From: Gemmatimonadales bacterium
GTDB taxonomy: Bacteria > Gemmatimonadota > Gemmatimonadetes > Gemmatimonadales > GWC2-71-9
Reading direction: 5' to 3'
Length of the DNA stretch: 35,304 nt
NCBI GenBank assembly: GCA_013813435.1
Contig: JACCRS010000050.1
Span: 1 to 35,304, forward strand
The notes below the pieces were generated by a model, which was not told where the DNA came from, did no database searches, and was given only the letters and a program-made list of their open reading frames with translations. This document shows, piece after piece, positions 14,637 to 22,272 of this stretch (the first letter of the stretch is position 1; every line of letters starts with the position of its first letter). A program made the position numbers and the translations under genes.

Positions 14637-17576
14637 CTAGTCAGCGAAGACTGGAGTCACAGCTTCCACCTGCACCGCGCTGATCTTGAACTCCGCGATC
14701 TTGGCGTAGGGGTCGAGCCGCGGGTTAGTCAGCAGGTTGGCCGCCGCTTCCCGGAAGTGGAAGGGTATGAATATCTGACCCCGAGCCTGGCGCTCCGACA
14801 GGCGCGCTCCAATTAGCATCGAGCCGCGACGGGAGGTCACTCGGACGGTGTCTCCCTCGCGGACGCCAAGCTCCAGCGCATCCCTCGGGTTGATATCCAC
14901 CACCGGCACCGGCTCACGGGAGTCGAGCCCGGCGGAGCGCCGCGTCATAGTCCCGGTGTGCCAGTGGTACATCTGGCGTCCGGTATTCATGATGAACGGA
15001 TACTCCGCGTTGGGTAGCTCCTCGGGGGCCACATACTCCACGGGAACGAAGAGGGCGCGGCCGTCCGCGGTGGGGAACGCTTCATTGAAGAGGAATGCGG
15101 TGCCCTTGGAATCAGGCGTCAGCACGGGATACTGTAGCCCCGCCCCCCTCAGTCCCCCGTATGTTACTCCGCGCCAGGAAGGGGTGACACTGGCAATTTC
15201 CCTCATCACATCTTCGGGGTCCGACCAGGTGGTCTTGAGTCCCAGCCGATTGCTCAGGTCGGTCAGAATGTCCAGATCACGCCGAGCGCTGCCGGGCGGG
15301 TCGAGTGCGGCCTCGGCGAGTTGAATCCTTCGCTCCGTATTAGCATAGGTCCCCCTCTTCTCAGCGAAAGAAGAGCCGGGGAGCACCACATCGGCCCATC
15401 GAGCGGTCTCGGTGAGGAATAGGTCCTGGACGGCCAAAAATTCCAGGCCCCGGACCCACTCTTCGGCATGAGCGATGTTGGGATCGGAAATAACCGGATT
15501 CTCGCCCATGACGTAGAGACCGCGGATCGGACTGTCTTCCCGGGTCATTTCGGTCACCATCATGCCGGGCTCGAGCGAGAGCGATTCCTCGGGTACTTTC
15601 CAGGTTTGGGCATATTCGGCCCGGTTGGCCGCGTCGGTCACCGGCCGATAATCGGTATACGCGAAGGGAATGGCACCCATATCGCTGGCGCCCTGCACGT
15701 TGTTCTGCCCGCGAATCGGCATCATCTGCGCGCCCCACTTCCCGATCATCCCGCAGGCAAGCAGCAGGTTGAGCAGGCTGGCTACGATGTCGGTGCCGGT
15801 GGCGTGCTGTGTAAGGCCCATGGCCCAGAGGGTCGAGGTTCTCGGGCCGCGGGCGTACATCTCTGCCGCTTGACGGATAAGCTCCGCGGAAATGCCGGTA
15901 ATCTTCTGGCCCATCTCCAGCGTGTAAGGGGCAACCGCGGCCTTCACCTTCTCGAAGTCGCGAGTACGTGCGCCGACGAACTCGGGATCGGTCAGCCCGG
16001 CGTCGATGATGTGGTGCAGCATGCTGTTGAACAACACCACGTCGGAGCCCGGCGTCATCTGAAGGTGGATGTCGGCCATTGCGGCGAGCTCGACCTTCCT
16101 CACGTCCGCCACGATCAATTTGGCGCCGCGCGCTACGGCCCGCTTTATCAGTGCGCCAAACACAGGATGCGACTCGGTGGTGTTGGCGCCGGCAATGAAG
16201 ATTACGTCACATGCCTCCTCGATCTCTCGCATGGAGCCGGAGGCAGCCGCCGTGTTGAGCGCGCGGTTCATCGCCGAGACCGAGGTCGAGTGGCAGAGCC
16301 GGGTGCAGTGATCGACGCTGTTGGTGCGGAATGCTCCGCGTACCATGCGCATGAACGCGTAGTTGTCTTCGTTGGTACACTTGGCGGAAGAGAGGGCACC
16401 CAAAGCGCGTGGGCTGTGCTGTTCTCTGATGCGGAGGATCTGCTGGGCGGCCAGGCTGAGTGCTTCGTCCCAGGTGGCTTCACGGAATGCGCTGTACCAT
16501 CCGGCGGGGGTGGCCACTCGATCGCGGATGTCCTCCTCGCCCGGCTGCGCCAACCCAGTCAGGGGCGGCTTCCCGATCTGGCGTAGCGGAGGCCTGGGCT
16601 TCTTCCGATCGCCCATCTCTTCGATAGTGAGCCAGGGCCCCTCCCGACGGCGGGGCGATTCCCCAGTCCAGATCCACTGCCCATCCTGACACATCCAGCC
16701 CTTGCGGATGAGCGGGGTGGTGAGTCGATCACGATGCTGGGTAAAGTCGTAGCCGAACCGCCCCTTGACGCAGGTGGAGCCCTGGTTGGGTGTATCGTCC
16801 TCGATCCAGGGCGAGGTTACCCGCATCAGCGTCTCGTCTTTGACGTGAAGGTCGATCTGGCACCCCACAGCGCAGTAAGGGCAAACTGAGCGGGCTACCT
16901 TATCCGGAGTACGGAGTGCCTCGGCTCCGTACCGCTGCCTGGGGATGAATTCAAAGATGGCGCCAGTGGGGCAGACGCGAACGCACTCGCCACACCAGGT
17001 GCACCCCGCGTGATCGGGGTCGCCGTCTCCTCCCACGATGATCTGTGCGTGCTCTCCACGGAGGCCCACCTCGAGCACTCCGACTTCCTGGATGTCTTCA
17101 CATGCGCGGACACATCGGGTGCAGAGAATACACGTGCTCATGTCGTGCTGGATCATCACGTCGCCCGGGCGCTCATCGCCGGTGCGAAGCGGCAGCTCGT
17201 GATGGGTCCTGACCGGCACGTCGTACTGGACGACGTAACGCTCGAACTCGTTCCGGGGACGCTCACGCCCCCCGTTTGCCAGGTGCTCGCCGGGATAACG
17301 CTCGAGCAGGAAATCCAGGACGCTTCGCCGGTTCTCCGCGGCGGCGGGTGACTCGACGTCTACCACCATGCCCTCTGCTGCCGGGGTGGCGCAGGCGGGT
17401 AACAGCTTGTTCTGGCCTTTGACCGACACCAGACAGATCCGGCAGTTGCCGACGATGGGCAGCTTCGGATACCAGCACAACGTAGGAATCTCGACCCCGA
17501 CAGTGCGCGCCGCCTCCAGGATTGTAGCGCCAGGCTGGAAGGAGACAGGATTGCCGTTCAGGGTCAGGGAGGGCAT
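14637..17576 (-). CDS. fdhF: Formate dehydrogenase-type molybdoenzyme alpha subunit, cysteine form
   Basis: A 979-aa protein. Residues 1-80 are a NuoG-like [2Fe-2S] domain (C34, C45, C48, C62). Residues 145-205 hold two [4Fe-4S] clusters (C149/152/155/159 and C192/195/198/202). The molybdopterin domain starts near 228 with C232, C235, C239 and C269. The Mo ligand is C428 in DHCTRLCHSTSV, where E. coli FdhF has selenocysteine. The family oxidises formate to CO2. Oddities: no cysteines occur between 62 and 149, so the usual His-Cys3 [4Fe-4S] cluster is absent, and residues 293-362 form an extra basic, proline-rich segment before TWDEAL. No NuoE/NuoF-like partner or FdhD lies nearby, so the electron acceptor is unknown. 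A related nitrate reductase or hydrogenase-linked role cannot be excluded. Confidence 0.9.
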   Translation of the reverse strand: MPSLTLNGNPVSFQPGATILEAARTVGVEIPTLCWYPKLPIVGNCRICLVSVKGQNKLLPACATPAAEGMVVDVESPAAAENRRSVLDFLLERYPGEHLANGGRERPRNEFERYVVQYDVPVRTHHELPLRTGDERPGDVMIQHDMSTCILCTRCVRACEDIQEVGVLEVGLRGEHAQIIVGGDGDPDHAGCTWCGECVRVCPTGAIFEFIPRQRYGAEALRTPDKVARSVCPYCAVGCQIDLHVKDETLMRVTSPWIEDDTPNQGSTCVKGRFGYDFTQHRDRLTTPLIRKGWMCQDGQWIWTGESPRRREGPWLTIEEMGDRKKPRPPLRQIGKPPLTGLAQPGEEDIRDRVATPAGWYSAFREATWDEALSLAAQQILRIREQHSPRALGALSSAKCTNEDNYAFMRMVRGAFRTNSVDHCTRLCHSTSVSAMNRALNTAAASGSMREIEEACDVIFIAGANTTESHPVFGALIKRAVARGAKLIVADVRKVELAAMADIHLQMTPGSDVVLFNSMLHHIIDAGLTDPEFVGARTRDFEKVKAAVAPYTLEMGQKITGISAELIRQAAEMYARGPRTSTLWAMGLTQHATGTDIVASLLNLLLACGMIGKWGAQMMPIRGQNNVQGASDMGAIPFAYTDYRPVTDAANRAEYAQTWKVPEESLSLEPGMMVTEMTREDSPIRGLYVMGENPVISDPNIAHAEEWVRGLEFLAVQDLFLTETARWADVVLPGSSFAEKRGTYANTERRIQLAEAALDPPGSARRDLDILTDLSNRLGLKTTWSDPEDVMREIASVTPSWRGVTYGGLRGAGLQYPVLTPDSKGTAFLFNEAFPTADGRALFVPVEYVAPEELPNAEYPFIMNTGRQMYHWHTGTMTRRSAGLDSREPVPVVDINPRDALELGVREGDTVRVTSRRGSMLIGARLSERQARGQIFIPFHFREAAANLLTNPRLDPYAKIAEFKISAVQVEAVTPVFAD

Positions 17577-17611
17577 GAGCGACCGGTCAGAGGGAGGATG
17601 TCGTCAATTCG

Positions 17612-17640
17612 AGTTTAGACGGGAAATTGCTGTGGTGCAA
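17612..17640 (-). promoter_or_regulatory. Candidate promoter of the formate dehydrogenase gene
   Basis: On the minus strand TTGCAC (17640-17635) is followed after 17 nt by TAAACT (17617-17612). Matches to the sigma70 consensus are modest (three and four of six), but spacing and position, about 35 nt before the ATG, are right. Confidence 0.4.
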
Positions 17641-17651
17641 GGGGTTTGGTC

Positions 17652-17747
17652 GTCGCAAGTCGGTAGTCGCGAGTCGGGAGTCGCCAGTCGCCAGCTATTC
17701 CCCGAGTCGTCAACCTCGTGACTTATGACTCGTGACTCGCGACTAGA
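17652..17747. repeat. Heptameric AGTC/GACT foldback, copy 2
   Basis: The left arm has six 7-nt units starting GTCG at 17652, 17659, 17666, 17673, 17680 and 17687. The right arm has four units starting GACT at 17720, 17727, 17734 and 17741. The arms are inverted relative to each other. The best paired block is 12 nt without mismatch (TAGTCGCGAGTC), and the AGTC cores of further units also pair. The array lies 10 nt past the terminator at 17758-17779 in the minus-strand direction. Confidence 0.9.
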
Positions 17748-17757
17748 AATACAAACA

Positions 17758-17779
17758 CCCCCGGACCGAAGTCCGGGGG
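17758..17779 (-). terminator. Strong intrinsic terminator of the 57-aa gene
   Basis: CCCCCGGAC (17758-17766) and GTCCGGGGG (17771-17779) form a perfect 9-bp stem around a CGAA tetraloop. On the minus strand it is followed by the T-rich TGTTTGTATTTC, and on the plus strand by CGTTTCGG. Its place 40 nt after the stop at 17820 supports that small gene. Confidence 0.85.
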
Positions 17780-17819
17780 CGTTTCGGCGCGCCGCACCCG
17801 CACCGAGGGCGGGTCTAGC

Positions 17820-17993
17820 TTACGCGGCGTGCTCGGCTGGAACCCGCTGATGCCAGTGCTGGTCCACTGCGTCCTCGTCGTCGCTGGCCCAGAGGTATGC
17901 CCAGAACCTAACGGGCTTCGGCTTCGGAGCCCCGCTCCTGATGACGATGCCGAGCGCCTCGGATTGTAGAGCAGCGAAGGGAAGCCGGGTCAC
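17820..17993 (-). CDS. Uncharacterised 57-aa protein, Trp-rich acidic centre
   Basis: A short GTG-started frame encoding VTRLPFAALQSEALGIVIRS, then GAPKPKPVRFWAYLWASDDE and DAVDQHWHQRVPAEHAA. It has an N-terminal amphipathic part, a KPKP hinge, three tryptophans (FWAYLW and HWH), an acidic DDEDAVD run and an Ala-rich tail. GAGGA lies 8 nt before the GTG, codon third positions are mostly G or C, and a strong terminator follows the stop by 40 nt. These three signs together argue for a real gene. I do not recognise a family. It is isolated, on the same strand as the genes around it. A cofactor-like or regulatory small protein is possible, but no function is claimed. Confidence 0.65.
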   Translation of the reverse strand: MTRLPFAALQSEALGIVIRSGAPKPKPVRFWAYLWASDDEDAVDQHWHQRVPAEHAA

Positions 17994-18145
17994 GGGTTAG
18001 TTCCTCACGCTCGGGAAGACGATCTCGCGAGGCAGGGAATAGCACCGTTCGTGCCGTCTGAATCAACGAGGTAACTCAATAACAAATAAGTGCTTACAGG
18101 GGTCAGTCCGACCGCGCGTGTCGCTTGGACTCGACCGGCCGAACG

Positions 18146-19003
18146 TCACGCTGTGTCCGGCTGACACGTTGGTTTGCAGAGAACCATGCCTTCCGGCCGG
18201 CGGTTGTCAGCACTGCGCCGGCGCCGCTTGGGATCTTCATCCTGAGTCCAACCGGGGTAAAGAGAGCGAAGCGCATCGGGTCCGATCGCTCTACAGGTCG
18301 GCAGCAGCACGTGGATACCGCCGGGGCGGCACCGTGCCTGGAGGTCCTGTACCAGGTCGCCGCGGTCAGAGGCAGAGAGATCGGCCAGAACGCTTGGGTC
18401 GAGCACCACGATGTCAACCCCGTTGAGAAAGCTCAGGAACTCTGGCAGAGCCTGGTCGAGTTGCGTGACATAGCTCTCGAAAAGGCTCGCCAGCGCCTCC
18501 GCAGCCATACGGGATTCCACCCGCTCCACGCATCCCAGATCCGCGGCGATGAATGTGACGGTGGCATCGTGGGCGGCAAGAAGGTACGTGGTGGGTGCCG
18601 CCTGGCTGCCCACCACCAGTGCAGTGTCCTCTGGCTCCAGTCGAGGCAGTAACGCTGTCAGGGGACAGTGCGGCTCGAGGCCCCAGTGTGTAGGAGTGCG
18701 CTGCGCCGCCCGCAGCTTGATGAACTGCTGGCGCCAACGGCGGTATGGGCGTAGAGACAGACGCTTCATGATGAGGCGGTCAACCGACTCGAGCATGAGG
18801 ACCTCGGTCAACACGAACTGTCCCTCTGTCGTCGCCTGCAGCTCGGAGGCTGCCTCATCTCCCAGCCGCAGCAGCTCGTCCCGGCCGATGGAATTCTTGT
18901 AGCCTTCAATGCGCTGGAGGATGTACTCGTGATAATGCTGCTTGTCCGAGTACGGAGAGCGACGTCGTCGGCCGACCAGCCGAACCTCGGTGGCGCTCAG
19001 CAT
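18146..19003 (-). CDS. Unknown protein with a Rossmann/methyltransferase-like core
   Basis: A 285-aa soluble protein. The first 100 residues are helical and basic (RLSLRPYRRWRQQFIKLRAA at 81-100). From about 127 an alpha/beta pattern appears: ALVVGSQAAPTTYLL (128-142) in the place of SAM motif I, TFIAADL (150-156), and VDIVVLDPS (196-204) followed by RPGGIHVLLPT. The order resembles class-I SAM methyltransferases, but the glycine loop is degenerate (GSQAAPT), so catalysis is uncertain. Its ATG overlaps the stop of the CDF transporter by 7 nt, so the two are co-translated and may act together. The C-terminus is basic (KRRRRSADNRR). Function is unassigned. Confidence 0.75.
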   Translation of the reverse strand: MLSATEVRLVGRRRRSPYSDKQHYHEYILQRIEGYKNSIGRDELLRLGDEAASELQATTEGQFVLTEVLMLESVDRLIMKRLSLRPYRRWRQQFIKLRAAQRTPTHWGLEPHCPLTALLPRLEPEDTALVVGSQAAPTTYLLAAHDATVTFIAADLGCVERVESRMAAEALASLFESYVTQLDQALPEFLSFLNGVDIVVLDPSVLADLSASDRGDLVQDLQARCRPGGIHVLLPTCRAIGPDALRSLYPGWTQDEDPKRRRRSADNRRPEGMVLCKPTCQPDTA

Positions 19004-19872
19004 GGCTCGACGTGGACCGTCACTTCATCGAGCTCGAGGCTGCGGCGCAGCCGGTCCTCGACCTGATCCGCGATCCGATGAGCGCTGGCCACATTAGAGT
19101 GACCATCGACCGAGATGGTCAGTTCGGCGAACCTCCGATCCCCGACCCGGCGCGAGCGGATGGCGTAGGCCGAGACGACGCCGGTCACTTCCTCGGCTTC
19201 GCGCTGGATAGTGGACTGATCGAACGCCCTCTCATCCACCAGGGTGGGGATCGAGCGGCGCAGGATCTGATAGCCCGCGCGCCCCGCCAACACTGCCACG
19301 ATCAGGGCCAGTACCGGATCGGCCCACGCCAGCCCCGCCCGGGCCAGTGCCAGCCCAGTGAGCACGCCCAGCGTGATGAAGACGTCGGTGCGGGTATGAA
19401 GTGCGTCTGCGAGGAGGAGATCACTCTGAAGGCGGCGTCCAGCGCGGGTCTCGAACCAGACGACGCCCACGTTCAGCGCCAGGGTAAAAACCAGTAGCGC
19501 AAGGGCAACGCTCGAGACATTCAGGGGCGGCGCGCCCATGAGAATTCGTGCGATGGCGCCTCGGACCAGCTCGAATATGGAAAGGGCAAGCAGCAGCGCG
19601 ATGAGCAGTGCACCGAGGGTTTCGAACTTGCCGTGACCATATGGATGATCCTCGTCGGGCGCCTTGGATGCCAGCCGGACTACAGCCAGGCCGAAGAGAT
19701 TATTTACCGCGTCCACGGAAGACTGAAGGGCATCACCGAACACGGCCAGCGAGTTGGTATCGAACCCCACCAGGAACTTCACTATGACGACTACGATGTT
19801 CGCGGCGAGGATGCCGCTCAGGACCCGGCGCACCCCCGACGATTTGTTCCGAGAGTCTGCTACGCTGGGCAT
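18997..19872 (-). CDS. Cation diffusion facilitator (CDF) family divalent metal exporter
   Basis: A 291-aa inner-membrane protein with six predicted helices and a C-terminal cytoplasmic domain from about residue 205. The helix-2 metal motif is FGDALQSSVDAVNN and the helix-5 motif LLADALHTRTDVF, giving the Asp/His set of Zn2+, Fe2+ or Mn2+ exporters; helix 2 carries Gln where many members have His. DEDHPYGHGKFE after helix 2 is the family signature. The C-terminal domain (VSAYAIRSRRVGDRRFAELTISVD) contains the HMA-like dimer fold with D-G-H positions. Metal specificity cannot be read. The stop overlaps the start of the downstream unknown protein. A heptameric repeat array starts 22 nt upstream of the ATG, leaving no obvious ribosome-binding site. 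Confidence 0.93.
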   Translation of the reverse strand: MPSVADSRNKSSGVRRVLSGILAANIVVVIVKFLVGFDTNSLAVFGDALQSSVDAVNNLFGLAVVRLASKAPDEDHPYGHGKFETLGALLIALLLALSIFELVRGAIARILMGAPPLNVSSVALALLVFTLALNVGVVWFETRAGRRLQSDLLLADALHTRTDVFITLGVLTGLALARAGLAWADPVLALIVAVLAGRAGYQILRRSIPTLVDERAFDQSTIQREAEEVTGVVSAYAIRSRRVGDRRFAELTISVDGHSNVASAHRIADQVEDRLRRSLELDEVTVHVEPC

Positions 19873-19894
19873 GGGTGCAAGTTGGGAAGTTGAG

Positions 19895-20003
19895 AGTCGA
19901 AAGTCTAGAGTCTAGTCACGAGTCACGAGTCACAAGTCTCCAGGTCTAACTCATCAGCCACCACATCGGCCACTCTGGACTACCACTCGGACTGGCGACT
20001 GGC
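19895..20003. repeat. Heptameric AGTC/GACT foldback, copy 3
   Basis: AGTC units start at 19895, 19902 and 19909, then after a 2-nt phase slip at 19914, 19921, 19928 and 19935. GACT units follow at 19979, 19990 and 19997. The right arm ends 6 nt from the RlmI-type gene stop. Pairing between the arms is weaker than in copies 2 and 4. Confidence 0.85.
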
Positions 20004-20009
20004 AACCCC

Positions 20010-21164
20010 TCATACCGCCCTCAACACCGCCCCCTTCAGATACCCCGTCTCCGGAATCGTGAGCACCACCGGGTGGTCGTCTCCCTGGCCGAGGACCCGC
20101 GACAGGGTTAGGCGACGCCCGCTGTCCCCTGCCGCCTCGGCCAGCATGCCGAGGAACTGGGGCAGCTGGACGTGAAATGAGCAGGAGGCCGTGAGGAGAG
20201 TGCCCCCGGGCGAAAGGATGCGCATCGCGCGCAGGTTGATTTCGCGATAGCCCCTGAGCGCGGCCGCAACTGACGCTCGCGATTTCGCGAACGCGGGCGG
20301 GTCGAGGACAATAAAGTCGAAGCGCTCACGCGACCGCTCCAGCTCTCGCAGCCGCTCAAAGACGTCGGCCTGATTCCATTCGATGTTTCGGAGTTCGTTC
20401 AGAGCGGCATTGGCAGCGCCCCGATCCAACGCGTCGCGGCTGACGTCCAGGGCCGTCACGCTGGCGGCGCGACGGGCCAGATGCATCGAGAATGAGCCGT
20501 GATAGGCGAAGCAGTCGAGCGCTCGCCCTCCCTCCGGCATCAGATGCCCAGCGAGGACTCGGTTCGGGCGCTGATCCAGGAAGGCACCGGTCTTCTGCCC
20601 TTCCCACGGCGCCGCAAAGTATTGCGAGGCTTCTTCCCGCACCGCGATCTGCCGCGGCACGGTTCCATGGGCCTCGACGACCTCGGACGCCAACCCCTCA
20701 CGACGGCGGGCCGGGGCATCGTTCCGAAGCAGGATCCCCTCCGGCCTGAGCACCTCGACCAGGGCTTGCAGGATGAAGTGGCGCATGGTGTCGAGGCCGG
20801 CAGACAGGATTTGGACCACCAGCCATCGATCGTAACGATCGACGATAAGCGATGGGATTCCATCTCCCTCACCATGGACCAGACGGAGCCCGGTGGCGTC
20901 TATTCCGCTGCGGCGCGCAGCGCAGGCTCGCAGCTGCCCGGCCCACCACTCGCTATTGACCGGACGGTCGCTGCGCTCCAGCAGGCGCAGCCGGATCTCT
21001 GATTTGGGAGAGTGGAGCGCCTGTCCCAGGAAACGGCCCTGGGCGTCCCGCACTGCAACCAGGCCCGGCTCGTCCGGTGCTGCCACCACCTCACTGCGGA
21101 AGATCCAGGGATGGCCCCGCACCCAGCGCTCGGCGCCGCGCGGAGTTACCCTGGCGCCGGTCAC
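20010..21164 (-). CDS. rlmI: Class-I SAM methyltransferase, RlmI-type 23S rRNA (cytosine-C5) methyltransferase
   Basis: A 384-aa protein. An N-terminal PUA-like domain begins RGAERWVRGHPWIF and continues in VRDAQGRFLGQALHSPKSEI. A central domain with VDRYDRWLVVQ and QKTGAFLDQRPNR follows. The SAM domain has motif I ALDCFAYHGSFSMHLA, an LDV acidic loop, FDFIVLDPPAFAKS (motif IV) and LLTASCSFHV with the likely catalytic cysteine. This order matches RlmI (m5C1962 of 23S rRNA); the exact target is inferred. The GTG start overlaps the aroH stop by 4 nt (GTGA). The frame open up to 21323 lies within aroH and is excluded. Confidence 0.92.
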   Translation of the reverse strand: MTGARVTPRGAERWVRGHPWIFRSEVVAAPDEPGLVAVRDAQGRFLGQALHSPKSEIRLRLLERSDRPVNSEWWAGQLRACAARRSGIDATGLRLVHGEGDGIPSLIVDRYDRWLVVQILSAGLDTMRHFILQALVEVLRPEGILLRNDAPARRREGLASEVVEAHGTVPRQIAVREEASQYFAAPWEGQKTGAFLDQRPNRVLAGHLMPEGGRALDCFAYHGSFSMHLARRAASVTALDVSRDALDRGAANAALNELRNIEWNQADVFERLRELERSRERFDFIVLDPPAFAKSRASVAAALRGYREINLRAMRILSPGGTLLTASCSFHVQLPQFLGMLAEAAGDSGRRLTLSRVLGQGDDHPVVLTIPETGYLKGAVLRAV

Positions 21165-21532
21165 GCCCGATCGGGACGGAGCACCGTGGCTCCGCGCAGA
21201 TAGCAGTGCTTGATTTCCGCTCGGCCGCGGGCGGTGTACGCATGGACCAGAAGCCGGATACACATCGGTAGCGAGCCGGGGACGGGTATTTCGGTGGCGT
21301 GCAGCAGTGCTACGATGTTCCAACCATACTCTTCGGCGGCGCGCGCCGGAAAGGCGGCATCCAGATCATTCGTCACCGTGAACAGGCCGCTCACGATGTC
21401 ATCAGGCTGAAGTCCGTTAGCCTCTATCAGCGAGCGCAGCAGCTCGTCAGTCGCCGCCAAAATGTCGGCGGAGTCGTTGCGGGAGACTGTAGTAGCTCCG
21501 CGGATGCCGTGCAGACGGACCGGAGGCGGCAT
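21161..21532 (-). CDS. aroH: Monofunctional chorismate mutase, AroH class
   Basis: A 123-aa enzyme converting chorismate to prephenate, the branch point to Phe and Tyr. It matches the trimeric Bacillus subtilis AroH fold. R11 in GIRGATTV aligns with catalytic R7, E81 with E78, R93 in CIRLL with R90, and Y111 in CYLRGA with Y108. The B. subtilis R63 position is Glu here (E67), with an Arg three residues earlier. The stop overlaps the GTG of the RlmI-type gene. The ATG shares the CATG palindrome with the divergent thiE start, so any ribosome-binding site would lie inside thiE, and none is obvious. Confidence 0.95.
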   Translation of the reverse strand: MPPPVRLHGIRGATTVSRNDSADILAATDELLRSLIEANGLQPDDIVSGLFTVTNDLDAAFPARAAEEYGWNIVALLHATEIPVPGSLPMCIRLLVHAYTARGRAEIKHCYLRGATVLRPDRA

Positions 21533-22178
21533 GGGTCATAATGTAGCGGAACTAGTGCGTCTGATGCTGGTCACCGATGACCGGATGACAGCAGGCCGTG
21601 ACCTCGTAGGGCTGGCGCTATCGGCAGAGCGGGGTGGGGTGACGTCGTTGCAGCTGCGGCTCAAGCAGGCCACGCCGCGCGAGCTCGCGGAAGCAGTTCG
21701 TGCCCTCATCCGCGCGCTCCGCATTCCACTCCTGGTGAATGATCGTCCCGATGTTGCAATTGCCGCTGGTGCCGCGGGCGTGCACCTCGGGCCCGACGAC
21801 CTGCCGGTAAGCCTCGCTCGGAGGATCGGTCCCCCAGGATTCGTGATCGGAGCCTCTGTCGGTAGCGAGCAAGAGGCTGCCGCCGGGACTTCGGCCGATT
21901 ACTGGGGTATCGGCCCCTGGCGCGGCACCGGAACCAAAAGCGATGCGGGCGCAGCGCTGGGAGCCGCCGGCTTCGCCCGTTTGCTCGATCTGGCCGGAGA
22001 CAAACCGTGTATCGCCATCGGCGGTGTCACCCCGAACGACGTTCCTCTGGTTCTGAGGGCGGGGGGCAAGGGGGTGGCGGTGGTATCGGGGATTCTAGCA
22101 GCACGCGATGTAGAGGCGGCGGCGAGACGTTACGCACGGGCGGGCAGCCGAGCGGAGGGGCAGCAGGGCAGTAATTGA
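21531..22178 (+). CDS. thiE: Thiamine-phosphate synthase
   Basis: A 215-aa TIM-barrel enzyme that joins HMP pyrophosphate and thiazole phosphate into thiamine phosphate. Family blocks are RLMLVTDD, LQLRLK, LLVNDRPDVAIAAGAAGVHLGPDDLP and GASVGSEQEA, then WGIGPWRGTGTKSDAGAALG (phosphate-binding) and AIGGV. GGAGG lies 5 nt before the ATG at 21531, which makes this start firm; the frame open to 21462 is inside aroH. No other thi genes or TPP riboswitch are nearby, and the divergent aroH start overlaps its own. The extreme 3' end is GGGGCAGC-rich and complementary to the end of the convergent mltG. Confidence 0.93.
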   Translation: MGHNVAELVRLMLVTDDRMTAGRDLVGLALSAERGGVTSLQLRLKQATPRELAEAVRALIRALRIPLLVNDRPDVAIAAGAAGVHLGPDDLPVSLARRIGPPGFVIGASVGSEQEAAAGTSADYWGIGPWRGTGTKSDAGAALGAAGFARLLDLAGDKPCIAIGGVTPNDVPLVLRAGGKGVAVVSGILAARDVEAAARRYARAGSRAEGQQGSN

Positions 22179-22272
22179 ATGGCGAGTGTCCGGGTCCGGA
22201 ACGGGTGAAACGCTCTCATGTCTACAACTATCGTTTTCTACTGCCGGCCTCCCCGGCTGCCCCGCTGCCCCG
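22157..22272. repeat. 15-bp inverted repeat linking the 3' ends of thiE and mltG, with three GCTGCCCC units
   Basis: GGGGCAGCAGGGCAG at 22157-22171 pairs with CTGCCCCGCTGCCCC at 22258-22272 at 14 of 15 positions, with 86 nt between. The right arm belongs to three tandem GCTGCCCC units (22257-22280). Both arms lie in coding sequence of the convergent genes. Confidence 0.7.
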
